64,000 nucleotides of DNA, from assembly GCA_029204225.1 (NCBI GenBank), contig CM055103.1, forward strand, positions 57,270,705 through 57,334,704. Direction: 5' to 3'. Below are positions 51,324 to 64,000 of the stretch, one piece after another. A program made the position numbers and the translations under genes. How positions within the stretch are numbered: the stretch's first letter is position 1; the number at the start of each line of letters is the position of its first letter. The notes beneath the pieces were generated by a model, which saw only the letters and a list, made by a program, of their open reading frames with translations, ran no database searches and was not told the DNA's origin. The stretch is from Diphasiastrum complanatum. Its lineage: Eukaryota > Streptophyta > Lycopodiopsida > Lycopodiales > Lycopodiaceae.

Positions 51324-51450
51324 GACATGTGTCACTCATACACTCCCCAAGTGTCCTAGTGAGCATATGACATGTGTCATGTTTGACCGGTCAACTCTGA
51401 CATGTGTCAATCATACATTGGACCACATGTCCCAGTGAGCATATGACATC
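51324..51450 (+). repeat. Degenerate tandem repeat, period 75 bp
   Basis: GACATGTGTCA(C/A)TCATAC at 51324 and 51399, each followed by (C/T)(C/A)AGTGAGCATATGACAT. Two units. Confidence 0.75.
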
Positions 51451-54189
51451 TCAAGTCCTACAACAAGGATCAAAGACTAGGCAAGCTGCAACAAGGAAAC
51501 AAAAGGGAATCGGATGGTGGATAAACCAACCCAACCAAACCTAGATTGATCGGATCTAGCACCCAAGCTATGGATCGATCAACTCAATAGGAGGGAGGAA
51601 TCACACCAGCAGCGTGTAGCTACTATCACCAAAGTCAAGCATACACTAATGAAAGCCCAATGGGTATACTTATACCCTCCCCAGGCCCATGCACCACTAG
51701 TAGTGCACTGTGACACCTCACTGGACACATTAGTAGCCTACTGGGCCACCTCATCCACTTCTCGTATGAGTCACTGTTAGACCCATACAAATCCACCATC
51801 TCGAGTAGTCCATCCTTATAGGTTTGAAAAGTCATGACTTGGAGGCTACTCATTTAGCATATACATTTTTGTGGTCTTTAGCTTTATCCATTGTTTGTCA
51901 TCATATGATCTATATGATGATTTTTTGTAGTTGTTACAAGTTCCTAACATTTACCAAGCCTATCTAATGTGAAGACAAATCTCATGTCAATTTTAATATT
52001 TTGTGAAGCATGGCCATTATGCAAATGAATGCTTCTTAAGATCTCAATAGAGGTGGTAATCATCAATGACTATGATGAAGAGTGTTCGGCAGCAAATTTA
52101 TTCTTTATAAGTGATCGTAATGTACTCATTCAACAATTATTATGTTCCACAATGAAATGTCTCGAAGTCCTCCAACTTCTTAAAGATAAAAGTTGTTCAT
52201 ATCATGTACTCATCCATTCTCAATCATCATCAGGAACAAACTCAGGGTCAACATCTTGTAGTTGATCCCTACTAAACATAAAAACTCACATCATCGAGCT
52301 CAGATCTTGTGCTTCATATCATATGTGCAAAACACAACATATGAAAAATTGCATTGATCTAAATTGCTGGTTTCATATTAATCAAACATATTAGAATCAA
52401 ATCCTCCAATTGATCTTCTCTCAAATAGGCATTTGTTCACATATTTAAGCATTGAATCCAAGTTGGCTGCTAGCAAGCTCTGAACGCTTAAAAGAGGGTC
52501 AAGCCATGCTGCCTTTCAAACCAAATCTATTTATGTATACTTAAAGCTTGTGCACTGAAACTACTCAATATTGTCTGTAATCACATTCTTTAAACATTAT
52601 CATGTAACCTTTAATTCATACATTAGATATTCTTTGTTTATGCTTTATTCTCGTATTCTTCTCATATTGTGACGTCGTCTGAGGAAGGCACTTGATGATG
52701 TTGTGACCCCTTGTATTCTAATTTTAAATATTTCTCTAGACTCTCTCATATGAAATTCCTCTACTATTCATGGAGACAACATCTTCAAAATCCTGAATTT
52801 GCCTTTTTGTTGTCTTTTGGCATCTTCAAGCTTGGCCGCCTCAACATTTCAACTTTTATTGTCTCTGTTTTTTTACTGTTGTTTTGCATGAACCCATTAC
52901 AGTTCCTCTTGTCAACTTCTTGGCTTATCAACAGTATCCTCCATCATCCTTGAATTGCCCTCCTGAATGGAATACATGCAAAGAATTTTAATTGTTTTTC
53001 TAATTCATTTTTTTTCACCGAAAGTCTGGGTCTTCAAACACATTCTCCAGATAAGATCCACGTAATCACCTACATTCCCTCTGTTTCAAATGAAAGGTGT
53101 CCCACTGTAATAAGATATCCAGTTCAAATTCTCTTGATTGGGAATGTCTTCTTTTCTTTGAGTTTTTTCTTGTCTTAGTCCATCAAGGTGAGGCTTTTTC
53201 TCCAGATTGAGCGTGGCAGCAGCTTGGCCTTCTCCAAGTAACGAGCATCTTCAAAATAAACATAAGAAATCTCTGATCCAAACAGTAGCTATATTCCTAT
53301 CTCTGCATCAGTTGTTGAATCAAAGCAACTTCTGACCCATCTTCAAATGATTCTTATGTTTCTTGCTCAGAGGGGTGGAATGCCATGGCCAGGATGAATT
53401 GGTTTTTAAAGAACTAGAAGAACTAGAAGAAGATGATAAAGCTTGTCCATGGATAAGTCTCTTCTCAATCACTCTCACTCAAGTTTCTAGATCTTTGGAC
53501 TTATAGACTTTCAATAACATCTTGAGGAACCCATGACATAGGTAGACTAGATACTAAAATAATTGTAGTTTTTAGAACAGAAAATTAATAGAAGTTCACA
53601 CCCGCAAACACGAGCAATAAAACAAATAATCGCACAACATGACACGATTATGAGGTTTCAAGTTGGGGACCCCCGTAACGAAAAATACTCTCGGGATCTA
53701 CAAGGAAACCGTGGGAATAGAAGTGGCATCAATAGGAATATCCTGTTGATCACACTAACATAGCTGATACTCTTGTTATGCTTATATTTTAAAATGAACT
53801 AAGTTTTCAACATATAGGTAGTTTTTCCTTCTTGAAGATTGCAATATGCTTTTCCTCGCAATTCATCCACGATCGTCTCTTTATTAGCTAATAAAGCTTC
53901 TTAATGGTGGTTAGGAATGCCTTACAACATTCTTACTCTCATCTTTTGAAAAAGGCAGCACATATTTATGGGCCATATATGCACAATAGTATGGGCCCTA
54001 ATCCCTGGCTAATAGATTGCCATTATACCTTATGTTCTGAGCACTTGGGCCCCTATTTAACATGACTTGGCATTTCATCACCATTTCTAGTGAGTTGGTC
54101 ATATTTGCTCCCAACTGGATTGGCATTGCCCTAACCCTGATTCATGGACTCTGTAGCTTTGAAATTTGAAAATTTTGAGCTTTTTTACA
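51451..54189. other. Unrecognised sequence
   Basis: No frame with a known motif. 53600-53760 has a GACCCCCGTAACG..CTCTCGGGATC block that looks LTR-like, but no partner was found. Confidence 0.45.
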
Positions 54190-54575
54190 ATTTTAAAGAA
54201 AATCCGAAGCAAAAAGGGGCTGATAAGTGCCTCTGCAAAACCTGTAGTGGCTCCAAACTCAGTTTCAAGGTCTATATCCAGACATGAAACATGTTTGAAC
54301 TTTGCAATTGCTCTATTAAGATCAGGGATACAATATTATTCCACATAATATACAAAATTGTGTGGAGAAATTTTAAAGCTTGTGTGAAAGGGCCTTAAGA
54401 TTTGAGAATTTCAAGTGCTTTTAGAATTGTATAGCAAATTTGAAACAAAGGGGGGCTGAGTAGTGCCTCTGCAACAACTTCTAGTGCCTCCCACTTATGT
54501 GAGGTCTGTATCTAGACATAATTTATCTGGAACTTGCAATTGCTTTATTAAGAATAGAGATGCCATAAACTCGTA
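54190..54575 (+). repeat. Degenerate duplication, offset about 236 bp
   Basis: GGGGCTGATAAGTGCCTCTGCAA and flanks (54216 onward) resemble GGGGCTGAGTAGTGCCTCTGCAA (about 54451 onward), with GCAATTGCT(C/T)TATTAAGA at the end of each unit. Confidence 0.65.
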
Positions 54576-57500
54576 CATACTGGTTCTTGCCAACAATTTT
54601 TGCTTGCTTCAAATGCTGATTTTTTGATGAAACCAATTTCAGACTTCTAAGATATCGTATCCAATTCATTGAACTCTTCACCTAAAAGCAAAAAACAGCA
54701 CCAATTTCAGCCTACCCTTGCAATAGTTTCCAGAAGGTGCAAAGCCAGTGCCTCAACATGCTCTTTCTCCTTTTCTATTGACTTCCAGTTCATGATCATT
54801 TTTTATTTTCAGGTCCCAGCATAAACTTTAAGAATCTGCTCTGGACCTGATGCAACATCCAAAGGATTACACATTAAGGAATACTTCACAAAAGTGAGTT
54901 GCTATCAGCTAAACATCCACTAACTCTCTTCCCAAAAGCTAAATTGAAGAAGCCAACTCAACACTCTCCTGAAGAAAATGCGCCACCACACGAAAGAGAG
55001 AGTTATTCCTACTTTGAGAGGTTACAAATTTCTGAAAATTCCATCCCTATTGTTAGTGGATTTTCAGCAAGCAATGCAAAATATTGCGCATTTAAAAAAT
55101 AAAAAATAAAAAAGCCTAGAAAAAGGAAAACATTAGGGGCTCATTTCTAATTCTTTGCTTTACAACAATCTTACCTTTTACTATTTATTGTCCATTTCTT
55201 ATATTTCAAGGGCGGCTACAAAAAATACAAAACATAAATTCCCATCTTCTCTAAGATCTTCTGTGATTTTCTTATTTTCCCTCTCAATTCCCCTCCCCTT
55301 TGCACTTTCGCCTCCTTCAAGAAGCAGATCCAGTAGCACGTCTAAGCAGATCAACGATCCAACATCTCTCACCCCCAACAACAACAACAAATCATGCAGC
55401 AGATCAAGTTACCTCCTAATCTATGCCAATATCAGTTCTTCCCATCAATGATCACATCTCAAAGAAGCAGCCATGCATTCGGTGATAGCAGCCATCCTCC
55501 AGATTCTACCGCAACCACCAATTTTTCCAACGACATGGTACTAAGGAACTAGTACCAAAACCGTGCGGGAGGGATGTTGGGCATTTACAAATCCCCATTG
55601 TTAGCCGATATTTTTGCACGGAAAATTGGGCTAATATTGAAGCTTAGATTCGCAAAACTGAAAAAAACCGACATGTAAAACCCGGTTATTAAAAAAAAAA
55701 TTGGCATAAATTTGCCTCTGTTTTGGGTCCTAGCACACCCCTAAAGTAGCTAGACACGGTAAGAAATAGACTTTTGTAACGGTCTTAAGACCCGTCAAAA
55801 ACATATTTTATTGTCAAGTTTTGTAAGGCAGAGCAAAAAGTGTCGGTCCACCTAGAACTAGGTCCCAACTCACCCTAAAAGAGGCTAGAGAAATTTTGCG
55901 GCCTTAGAAATGGCCAGTTGATATTTTACGGCTCTTAAAAAACAAATGGCCAATTGTAAAAAATAGTCGGCATGATCGTGCTAAAATCTCACCATGTACT
56001 GAGTCCATTCTTTTACTAATATTTGATCACTAAGTGTATTTTCAGGGAAACCGTTTTGTTGTGGGAGCCCTTGTCATGAATGCTGGAAAAGTCCTCAGAA
56101 GAAAAAACCAAGAAAGAAAAATTCTGGTCAAAAACGGGACCGGAAAATATGGATTCAGTGTCGAGAAATCACAGAAACCCTAACGGCAAAGTTTGGGCAA
56201 TTTAAGAGCAAGTAACGGAATGTGCAGGCCAAGTGGCCACCCAGCAGACCAAAAACCCAGTAAAATGGCCCGTAGGTGCACGCCCTTTGAAAATTCGGAG
56301 AAAGGCCGAGTACAAGCATACCACAAAGAAAATGAAGGCCACCTACTAAAAATAGGGGTTGACAAAATTTGGATAATATATGCCAAAATAACTTGGAGGC
56401 TAAAAACTTGGGAGGTACACCCACTAGCGATTGACATTTGGGGCTTCTAGAGTGTACAACAAGGGGAGCTTTGAATGGTCACCCTAGCTTTTGACAAAAT
56501 TGGCATCTTGGCTAGTTTTGGAAAAGGGCTTTGAATGCACCACTCCCCCACTTTCTTATGGAGACCACTAGGTGTACTATCCAATGGGGTGGGGACAAAT
56601 GGCAAAGAGGGCTTGAAGGGCATGAAGAATGGCAAAGGGATCCATTGGATTTTACTATAAGGAGGAGTCCACTCCTTGTATTTCAAGAGTTGGTATTTCT
56701 AAGAGTTGGCTATTTGAAGAGTTAGTTCTATTATGTTGTTAGTGGATTGAAGGGGATGTGAGTTATCTTGAGAATGCATATTTACTTGATGGAGAGCTTA
56801 ATGGGTTGTTTGAGAGTAGTTTGACAATGCGGAATGTTGTTGGTGTTGTCTTGTATTGCTCCATGTTAGGGTTTGTTATGATTATTAGTGCTTGCTTGGA
56901 TGTTCCATTGCTCCTCTTGTGTCTGATGATGGATGCTTGAAGGTGAGCATTGTGATAGTTAGCTGTTTGTTGGTCAAATGTGGTTCTTGTAAGGAGTATC
57001 GTGTTTTGTTTGTTGAGAGGAAGGTTATGGATGTGTTAGAATTGAAAGAAGTAAGAGGGGGTTTGTCATTTAGTTTGATGAATGTTTGGTGTGGTAACTC
57101 GTCATGTTTTGAGATGGTAGGTACTAGGGTTATTGTGTGATTGAGGGATGAACTTCTTGGAATGTGTTTGAGTGATTGTAAGAGCATGAACAAGTGAGTG
57201 TTGTCGATTGTAACCAATTGTGGGGAGTAATGAGAAGCTGTGGTTTGTTGGTTGATTGTCAATAATTGAGTGAATGGTTGGTTAAAAATTGAGGAAGAGT
57301 TTCCTTGGAATAAGACATTCGTGGGTTGTGATCTCAATCATAGTGATTTGCATTCGGTTGTGTTTGTATTTGATATGCAACCAACCTGGTTGTTTAGCAA
57401 TGCTCATGTTTGATGTATTCGTTAGACTTCACAAGTGGTTCATGATCCGAGCTTATTGTCGTTTGGTTTGATTAGTTGAAGGTAGGATTTTGTATCAATA

Positions 57501-57659
57501 TGGTGGGTGATGTTCAGACGGGTGCATTATTCTAGTTGGTTATATATCTTGTTGTTTGAAGCCAAGGGTGTGAATTTGTTAGTACCTAGTTGTATGTAAA
57601 TGTATGTGAGGGTGTCCTTGGTTCACTTCCAATTCTGAGGGTTACTTGAAGAACAACGA
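54576..57659. other. Unrecognised sequence
   Basis: Short frames only. At 56640-56720 TACTATAAGGAGG with downstream purine runs looks like a core promoter or LTR transcription start, unsupported by any downstream gene. Confidence 0.4.
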
Positions 57660-58290
57660 ATCTGATTTTTGCCTGCAATAATTGCGACCTTCCGAACGCT
57701 GTCCACAGAGAAAAAGCAGTATACGAGGCCTACTTGCAGCCATATACACACGGTTTTGTGATCACTATGTGCGCTATCAGACCTGTTGCGGCCTCACAGA
57801 CCTGTCTACGACAAAAAACCAGACTGTGGCAGATTGTTGTGGCTAGTTCCAGTTGATTGAGACCTGCAGAGGGCGGTTTACCATCAAGGATCGATTCAAA
57901 GCCTGCCTGCGGCCTGTTTGCACCTCCTACTGTGGCCAACCTAATTTTTTTTTGCATGCCCACCTCTGCCTAGCAACGACTGCTGCCAACCAGTCCATCA
58001 CTGCCTGAGCAGCCCATTTCCCTAATCTGCGACCTACTGTGAACCATTTGTGGCCTGCCACGTGGCCCTGAAACCTATCCACAGCCTGCCTACACTTCCT
58101 GCAACCAAAAACATCCCGTAGCTTCTAGATCCCTGTCTATGGCGAAAATCTGATCTAGCATACTGTCTGTGGCCAGTTCCATCCACCTGCGGGCTGCAAC
58201 AACATGTTTGTGGCCTCCAAACCCTGTCTGCGGCCTCTAACAGCCCATTTGCAGCCTGCCATACCTACCTATAAGCTGTTTTTGCCCACA
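57660..58290 (+). repeat. Degenerate GCGGCCTG-rich minisatellite
   Basis: Irregular recurrence of CCTG(T/C)CTGCGGCCT and TTTGTGGCCTGCC-type words roughly every 20-40 bp, GC-richer than the flanks. No frame is conserved across units. Confidence 0.55.
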
Positions 58291-59395
58291 GCGACCTGTG
58301 ACAATGTCCTGATCTTGGTTTCCTCCGATTTCATTGCCTATCAAGCAACCTGTGAATGCAAAGGCAAATATCAAATTCAAGAACAATGAAGCATGGACAG
58401 CGGCGGGGTTCATGACTAGGGTTTCACATGCAACGGCTACCTAATTGCACATTGAGGTAAGTTCTTACTTGACCAAATGTTTCTTTCTAGTCACTTCAGT
58501 TTCATGAAGTTCTGATTATAAGCTCTTAAGTTAAATCGGAATGGGATGTGAGGTTGTTGCTATAGCCATTTACACTTTGAAAGAGGTTTTTATGAGCGTT
58601 CTAGGGAAGTTAGGAATTTCATACATAAGCTCTACGTTTTTAGGATAGTTAAACCGCAATAAAGCGTCAAGTTCGAAAATGTTTTTGTCATCATTTATAA
58701 AGTGTTAACTGGACCCGACTTCTGTGAAACAGCGGGTCGTCCACCACCCGTGGTTGAAATACACTGCCTTGGTTAAGCGTCGCACTAGTCACACCTGCCA
58801 TTGGAACTATCTAGCGAAATACCTAAACCCGACGGTCGGCAAAATACCACCGCTTACCAAACAAAGCGGTGCGCATAACTTGCTCCCCACATAGCACGGA
58901 AGAACAACTAAAAAGAAAAGAGATCCCACCTCATTGGAAGAAACACCGATATTGCACGATTGTGTACATGCTATGATGGACCTTGATGACTTTTTCACGA
59001 GCACCACTACAAAGATTGCCTACAACCGTCTTTTTACCAACTATAAGCTGCCTAAAGTCTAGCTGCATCTGTTAAACGGTGCAAGAATTACCGTTGCCAT
59101 ACACTCCAAATCTTGACATATGACCACCGCACTTCACCAATAGTCAAGGTCTTGCAGTTAAGGGATCATCCCCCAACCCTTAAGGACACTATCCATTGAA
59201 GTTAGAAGTACATCCTTGGTAGGTTGAGTATAAAACCCTTAGTGGGCCCTACACTCCAACATCTATCAACACGGTATCTTGTCTATCCAGGGTAGAACCA
59301 AACGACCCTAATGAATGAGTAAAGGACATAACCCCAACGACTAGAGGACACACCCTAGAACTGAATATCTCCCAGGATGATTTGGACCCCCTATA
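58291..59395. other. No gene recognised
   Basis: Moderate GC. A GTAAGT donor-like site at about 58456 follows a short purine-rich stretch. No domain seen on either strand. Confidence 0.4.
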
Positions 59396-59770
59396 ATGAG
59401 GGGTGATGGTCAATTTCAACCCGCATTAGGTGATTTTTGCCAATTGATCCAAGGAGGAGCCCCACATTATTATTTCTATACCCCAGCGCTCTATCCCCAA
59501 TTACACCCTAGGGATACTTTGCTTAGAATACAACATTACGGGGGGTACAGCTATTTCGACGGATTCTGGTACCTAACTGATGCTATCTCCACAGAACATA
59601 CTGAAGTGACCCAGCCCCTCCTATCCTTCGAGTCAATGGTACTACGATCACCTGGATCGGCTGATAGTACCAATAGATGCCAAGAACAAGATCTAGGCGA
59701 AGAAGGCAGGAGTGAAGATCGTACTGGGGGTTCATCCACAGAGTTTCACCTAGAAGGATGGACGATCTAG
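59396..59770 (+). CDS. Hypothetical 124-codon ORF, unrecognised
   Basis: ATG-initiated frame in a block of higher GC than its surroundings. The N-terminal two-thirds is aromatic and orderly (APHYYFYTPALYPQLHPRD, IQHYGGYSYFDGFWYLTD), the C-terminus acidic and polar. I recognise no family. Another plus frame overlapping its end (YYDHLDRLIVPIDAKNK) is also protein-like but broken, so this may be a fragment of a larger decayed reading frame rather than a gene. Confidence 0.25.
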   Translation: MRGDGQFQPALGDFCQLIQGGAPHYYFYTPALYPQLHPRDTLLRIQHYGGYSYFDGFWYLTDAISTEHTEVTQPLLSFESMVLRSPGSADSTNRCQEQDLGEEGRSEDRTGGSSTEFHLEGWTI

Positions 59771-61909
59771 GGAACGGATGAGAGGAGCTTAGACCACAGA
59801 AATCAGTAGGATTTAAGCCGTTAGCCACTCTCATCTCTGAGAGCTTGGAAAACCCTCATCAGTTGAGGAGCACGAGGCAATAGAGAAGGCCATCAGGGTT
59901 GAAAGTGGCAAATCCTCTGTTGCTCACGTAGGGCTGAACCGCCATTAGAGGTGGGGGCCCTTGACCCTTTTAGGAGGTTTTGGCTGGACCAACCCCCCAT
60001 CAAAATAGGCCCTACCACCCATCGCATATCAATGTAAACGAATAACGAGAGCTATCACAGCCTCAATTTTATAAGTTAAGTGATTAAATAAGTCAGACAC
60101 CACCTAACGAGGTGCACTTGTATTGTGCAAAAGCGTCAATAACTGTAATATGCCAAGAGCGCAAGAAGTGATGAGTAGTTTCCTTGATAGCAAATATGCC
60201 TCGACGCACTAGGGAACTACGTGGCATGGCTGAAATAAGATAATGTAAAACCATGTGAAACTCAATCTACTTGCAAAAAATAAATAAAAGCAAGTTAAAC
60301 TCTTAAGTATAAAAATGAGCCAATAGTCTTCTGCCACTATACTCTTTTGAACCCAACTATGTAAGGGTCAATTCCTTTGTATTCTAGGTTCTCAACTTTC
60401 ATTTGCTCAATACAAGAGTTGAGTTCCCTCTTATTGTGTCTTTTGGATCTTGCTTGCTGGCTTGCTTCTATTTGTGTTGCTTCTCCATTGTGCATGTGTG
60501 ATGTTTTGTGCTAGCCATGCTTAGTGCCTTTGCAGTTCTCCATTAAAGCTTCTTGATGTAATATTAGCATGTCACCTTATCGTAGGACGCTATCGTGTTA
60601 GGAGCAGGTTCTGCAATCTTCATAGAGCTACGAAGGAGTCGAAGCCAGCAAGGGGTGGAGTAGCATATAAGAAGACCAATTTCCATGTGCTTTCACTTCT
60701 AATCTTTCATTTCTCAATCCTCCTTGCTTTTAGCTTGCATACCAGGTGTTAGTTTGATCCAAAGGGGCTTTATGCCAAGTAGGTAGATTTCCCTTTACGT
60801 TGAAGCCTTGGAACCCAAAGAGGCCAAGAGCTATGAAGGGTACGACGCCCACAAATAGCCAAGAAGTGACGAAATGAGGCGAGAAGCCCACATGTTTTGA
60901 TATAGTGCTAGGGCATGCGGTATGCAATCAACTATAGATTTTAATACAAATGTATGTAAATTCAAGCATGAGCATTTGTCTCATGTCTTATATTGAGGGG
61001 TTTCTTTTATGATGGTTCTATGTATAGGGTTAATTTGGTTGCTTCACCTATGGCAATTCGAGTTTATGCTACAAGTCTAGTTTCCTTGGGGGCTATCTCT
61101 TCACAATCCTTGTAGAAAAAAACTCCTATATGCAAGATCCCTTTGGATACCTTGAGATTTACATGGTTGGAGGTTATTTATTTTTTCTATGGTTTCTAGC
61201 ATACTCTTCAAATGCAAGCTAGGTTTCTTAGACTTGCCCTGGGTATGTTTAATAGCATTGTGCTAACTATTGTTATATTCCAATGGTCCAATGAAATTAT
61301 TCCACATTAGTGGGTTGTGGACACAAATTAGGAACCTTCTAGAAATTTCCTATACTCCTAACAAAGTATCAATAAGAGCCAAAAACCCTCATTTTTAGAT
61401 TATTGATGTTGGTGTCTTGAGCTCTTTGTGGATGACTTTTTTTATCCTGAGATCTTAGTTGGAAATTTGCAACTATCGGCTACCTTTGTCTTTCGTTAAA
61501 ACTTAAGTTTTCTTCATTGGAAATTCCTTTGTGCGCTATTTGGTGTCGTCATACTCATATGAAGCCAATATCTGAGTTCATAACATGTATAAACTCAGAT
61601 GAACTTAAATCTAAAATTAGAAGATGGTGCAATCCAAAGCTTGCTTGGAAGACACGTAGTTGTTTACTTTGCAAAAATTATCAAGACCACTTCGAGAAGA
61701 CTTCAAGGAATTTTTCCACGAGTCCTTGATTTCTGCAAATAGTTTCTTTAATCATGATAACCTAAGCATGCTTTGGAGCTTTGTTCTTGAACCTCATGAT
61801 AGGTGAAAAGATTTGCTAGCTCTTCTAAATACTCATTGTTCTTCAATAGTTCTATTCAATCAATATTGTGATTATTATTTTCGGTCTTCGTGGACATTAG
61901 AAAAGGTAA

Positions 61910-61914
<5 letters not shown>
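59771..61914. other. Unrecognised sequence
   Basis: No domain-bearing frame or terminal repeats seen. Confidence 0.45.

Positions 61915-61998
<84 letters not shown>
61915..61998 (+). repeat. (CT)n microsatellite
   Basis: About 84 bp of uninterrupted CT. Confidence 0.95.
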
Positions 61999-62001
<3 letters not shown>

Positions 62002-62342
62002 TTGGATCATTGGCTACAAAGTCTATATAAGCGTTTATCTCGTTGTTTGATGTTTGAAGCATCATCAATGATTAAGAAATAATTAATGATTAAGAAATAG
62101 TTACAAGTTGCTAGTGCACTTTGTCTACTTATTTATAGAGAGAACATGCAGTGCAACTAAAGGGTAGTCTTCAAAATATTGGGCGTAATTATGATATTGA
62201 ATTTATGAAATGCATTCATTTGTGGAAAAGAGTCTGACGTCGTAAAGATGTTGAAGGGCTCAATAAAAGTCTTTATAAAGATTCATAAGTCATAAAACAT
62301 GCCATAAAAAACACACACTTGGAGAGAGAGAGAAGAGAAAGA

Positions 62343-62475
62343 GACACGTGTGGTCCCCATTCTTTAAGAGAGAGAAAGGGTGGAGTAAGTCATAGGTGGT
62401 CCCACGTAGAGATAGATTGAGTGTAGGATCACTCATCTTTTATATAAGGGTGTTTTCACGCACACACCTAGGGCT
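62343..62475 (+). promoter_or_regulatory. Promoter-like block (G-box, TATA)
   Basis: GACACGTGTGG (G-box core 62345-62350), CCCACGTA (62401) and TATATAAGG (62441) in plausible spacing, followed by CACACACC about 30 bp downstream. No coding region is recognisable downstream, so it could belong to an LTR or a gene outside the window. Confidence 0.3.
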
Positions 62476-64000
62476 TATCAATATTGGAGCAGAAAATAGG
62501 AAGGCCATTACCCCATTTCACATAGGAAAGTAAGGACCCCATTTGGCAGATGATATGGCATAAAAAATGTTCACTTGAAGTAAGTGAACGTGCCAGGCAC
62601 TAACCCCCAGCATTTGCGATATATTATGGCCCCTATGTTTCAAGAGACGTTCATATTTGAATTTATAAGTTGGGAGAATTAGGTTGCTAACAAGACAAAG
62701 GAAAGAGAATGACGATCTACTATGCACGTTAGTGTGTGAAATCTAGATGAAGAAAGATGAAAAGATGGGGGCTCTGAAGGGGGGTAAGTGTGACTCGGCA
62801 TCACTGTTGGCCCCCTCTGTGTGTAAAATCGCCCTAAGTGAATGAATTTTCCATTGACCTGTCCATTGGGTTATCATACCATAAAAAATGGCAAAGGCCA
62901 TTAAGTCATTGGAAAATACATTCCCCCACACATAACATCTTACAACAACAAGGGGAGAGGGAGACGTGAGGCAAAAGAAAATCACCTACAAGAAAATGGA
63001 TGTTGCAAAGAGGTTGAAGAGGAGGAACAAACTGGACTGGTGAATATGAAGAATTTAGGTCCACAAATTTTGTAAATTGGCCTGCTTTTAGTACAGGGGA
63101 AAAGAGAATACGGTGTATCCTTGAACAAGAAATAATTTGGAAAAACCCGTGTGGTAATGGCAATGGAGTACTAACATTTTGTGTCAGAATTTTTGAAAGC
63201 ATAATGTAATAGGAAGCTCGCAACAACAAAAAACCTGCATAGAATTGCATTTAGAAACTGCAAGATACATATACTTTGCTATCTGCAACGTTTCAAATTT
63301 GCAAAGAAGTTTATAGTGCATCACAAATGCGTTAGATACAGGAATTAGGCGCTCCTATTCAGGTTGCAGCCCATCATTGTTGTGAAGGTGGTATGGTGGA
63401 GAAGCAAGCATAATCCGCACTACAAAAGTAAGAAAATCACATCGAAATGTATACATCTGTATTTTTTACAGATTATCTGCATGAAGGGTTAATCGCTATG
63501 ATTCCTTCTGTTTGAAAAATCACATGGTTTAATGCGCATTGAGGGTTAATCTTTCATTGTAGGGCAAGAGCAGATTTTACACATGGTCCTTAAACCTCTA
63601 GTTGAGCAAAAGCCATAGAGAGGTATGAAGAGTCACGTACTCAATGTCCAGACCAACAGCATTGTTTTGGCTTGTATCCTTGCCTCTCCACTTACAAGAG
63701 TTAGAAGCAGCAACAGTGCCTCTCCTACTCCTAATGCTGAACAATTTCAAGGAATTGCTCGTGCTTGGTATCTAAAGATCCTGCCTTTGTTGCACCCATG
63801 ATCAGAAAACCCACCTTGAAGCCATTGCTCTGAATTGATACAATCTGAGTGCCATATGCATCATCTTCTCAGGCCAAATTGCTATTGCTAATCGAACACA
63901 GTAGCATCCTCAATTTGCAAAGCACCTTGAAGGTCGTGTAACAGCATCAAACAATGTTAACAAGAAATGAACAGGAATGGATTCTCTGAAGAGTGGATGT
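62476..64000. other. Unrecognised sequence
   Basis: Short frames only. A weak coding-like minus stretch near 63745-63860 (AYGTQIVSIQSNGFKVGF..) might be an exon relic. Confidence 0.35.

Noticed and set aside
59396-59770. Integrated pararetrovirus coding fragment
   Set aside because: No movement, coat, protease or RT motif visible; only an unassigned aromatic-rich peptide.

Overview
This is repeat-rich, AT-rich land-plant nuclear DNA of very low gene density. The evidence is many Ty1/Copia and Ty3/Gypsy retroelements, primer-binding sites matching plant initiator Met-tRNA (TGGTATCAGAGC), spliced-gene signatures and long GA/CT microsatellites. The abundance of old, nested retroelements fits a large genome such as a gymnosperm or fern. 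I cannot fix the species, and I see no intact host gene.

Layout. 1-2279: 5' end of a Copia element (A, minus), whose LTR cuts into the next locus. 2280-8018: the most unusual locus. A decayed multi-exon minus-strand gene encodes a ParB-like domain followed by a bacterial-type DNA amino-methyltransferase domain. It is threaded with a 19-bp palindrome family (ACCTATGCTNAGCATAGGT), about a dozen copies of which build a ~410-bp giant inverted repeat. A telomere-like tract and a divergent decayed ORF lie upstream. 8019-14311: a pile of truncated Copia pieces (B-F), nested and in both orientations. 14312-20454: a nearly intact, recently inserted Copia element (G) with almost identical LTRs and target duplication AGATC. 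20455-21884: leader and 5' LTR of the older element (H) flanking G.

21885-32846: mostly unrecognised AT-rich sequence. It holds a purine-pyrimidine alternating tract, an unrecognised plant-like coding fragment (26797-27844), Gypsy gag remains (I), a LINE-ORF1-like fragment (J) and two GA tracts. 32847-38190: complete but decayed Copia (K), target duplication GGACC, clearly diverged LTRs. 38227-41506: internally deleted Copia (L) whose 5' LTR is fused to mid-integrase and whose reverse transcriptase carries a ~103-bp insertion that is about 80% GC. 43317-51180: Gypsy element (M), target duplication AGGAG, with a defective Copia (N) nested in its 3' part. 51186-64000: no recognisable element; weak tandem duplications, a GCGGCCTG-rich minisatellite, one unusual 124-codon ORF, a long CT tract and a promoter-like block.

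All retroelement ORFs belong to copy-and-paste cycles (gag particle, protease, integrase, reverse transcriptase/RNase H), but every one carries a lesion. G is the youngest. The ParB-methyltransferase locus with its palindrome array is the candidate for an undescribed system. It may be a decayed transposon or a gene captured from bacteria, phage or virus, and its ParB-like product could once have acted on the palindromes; that last step is inference.
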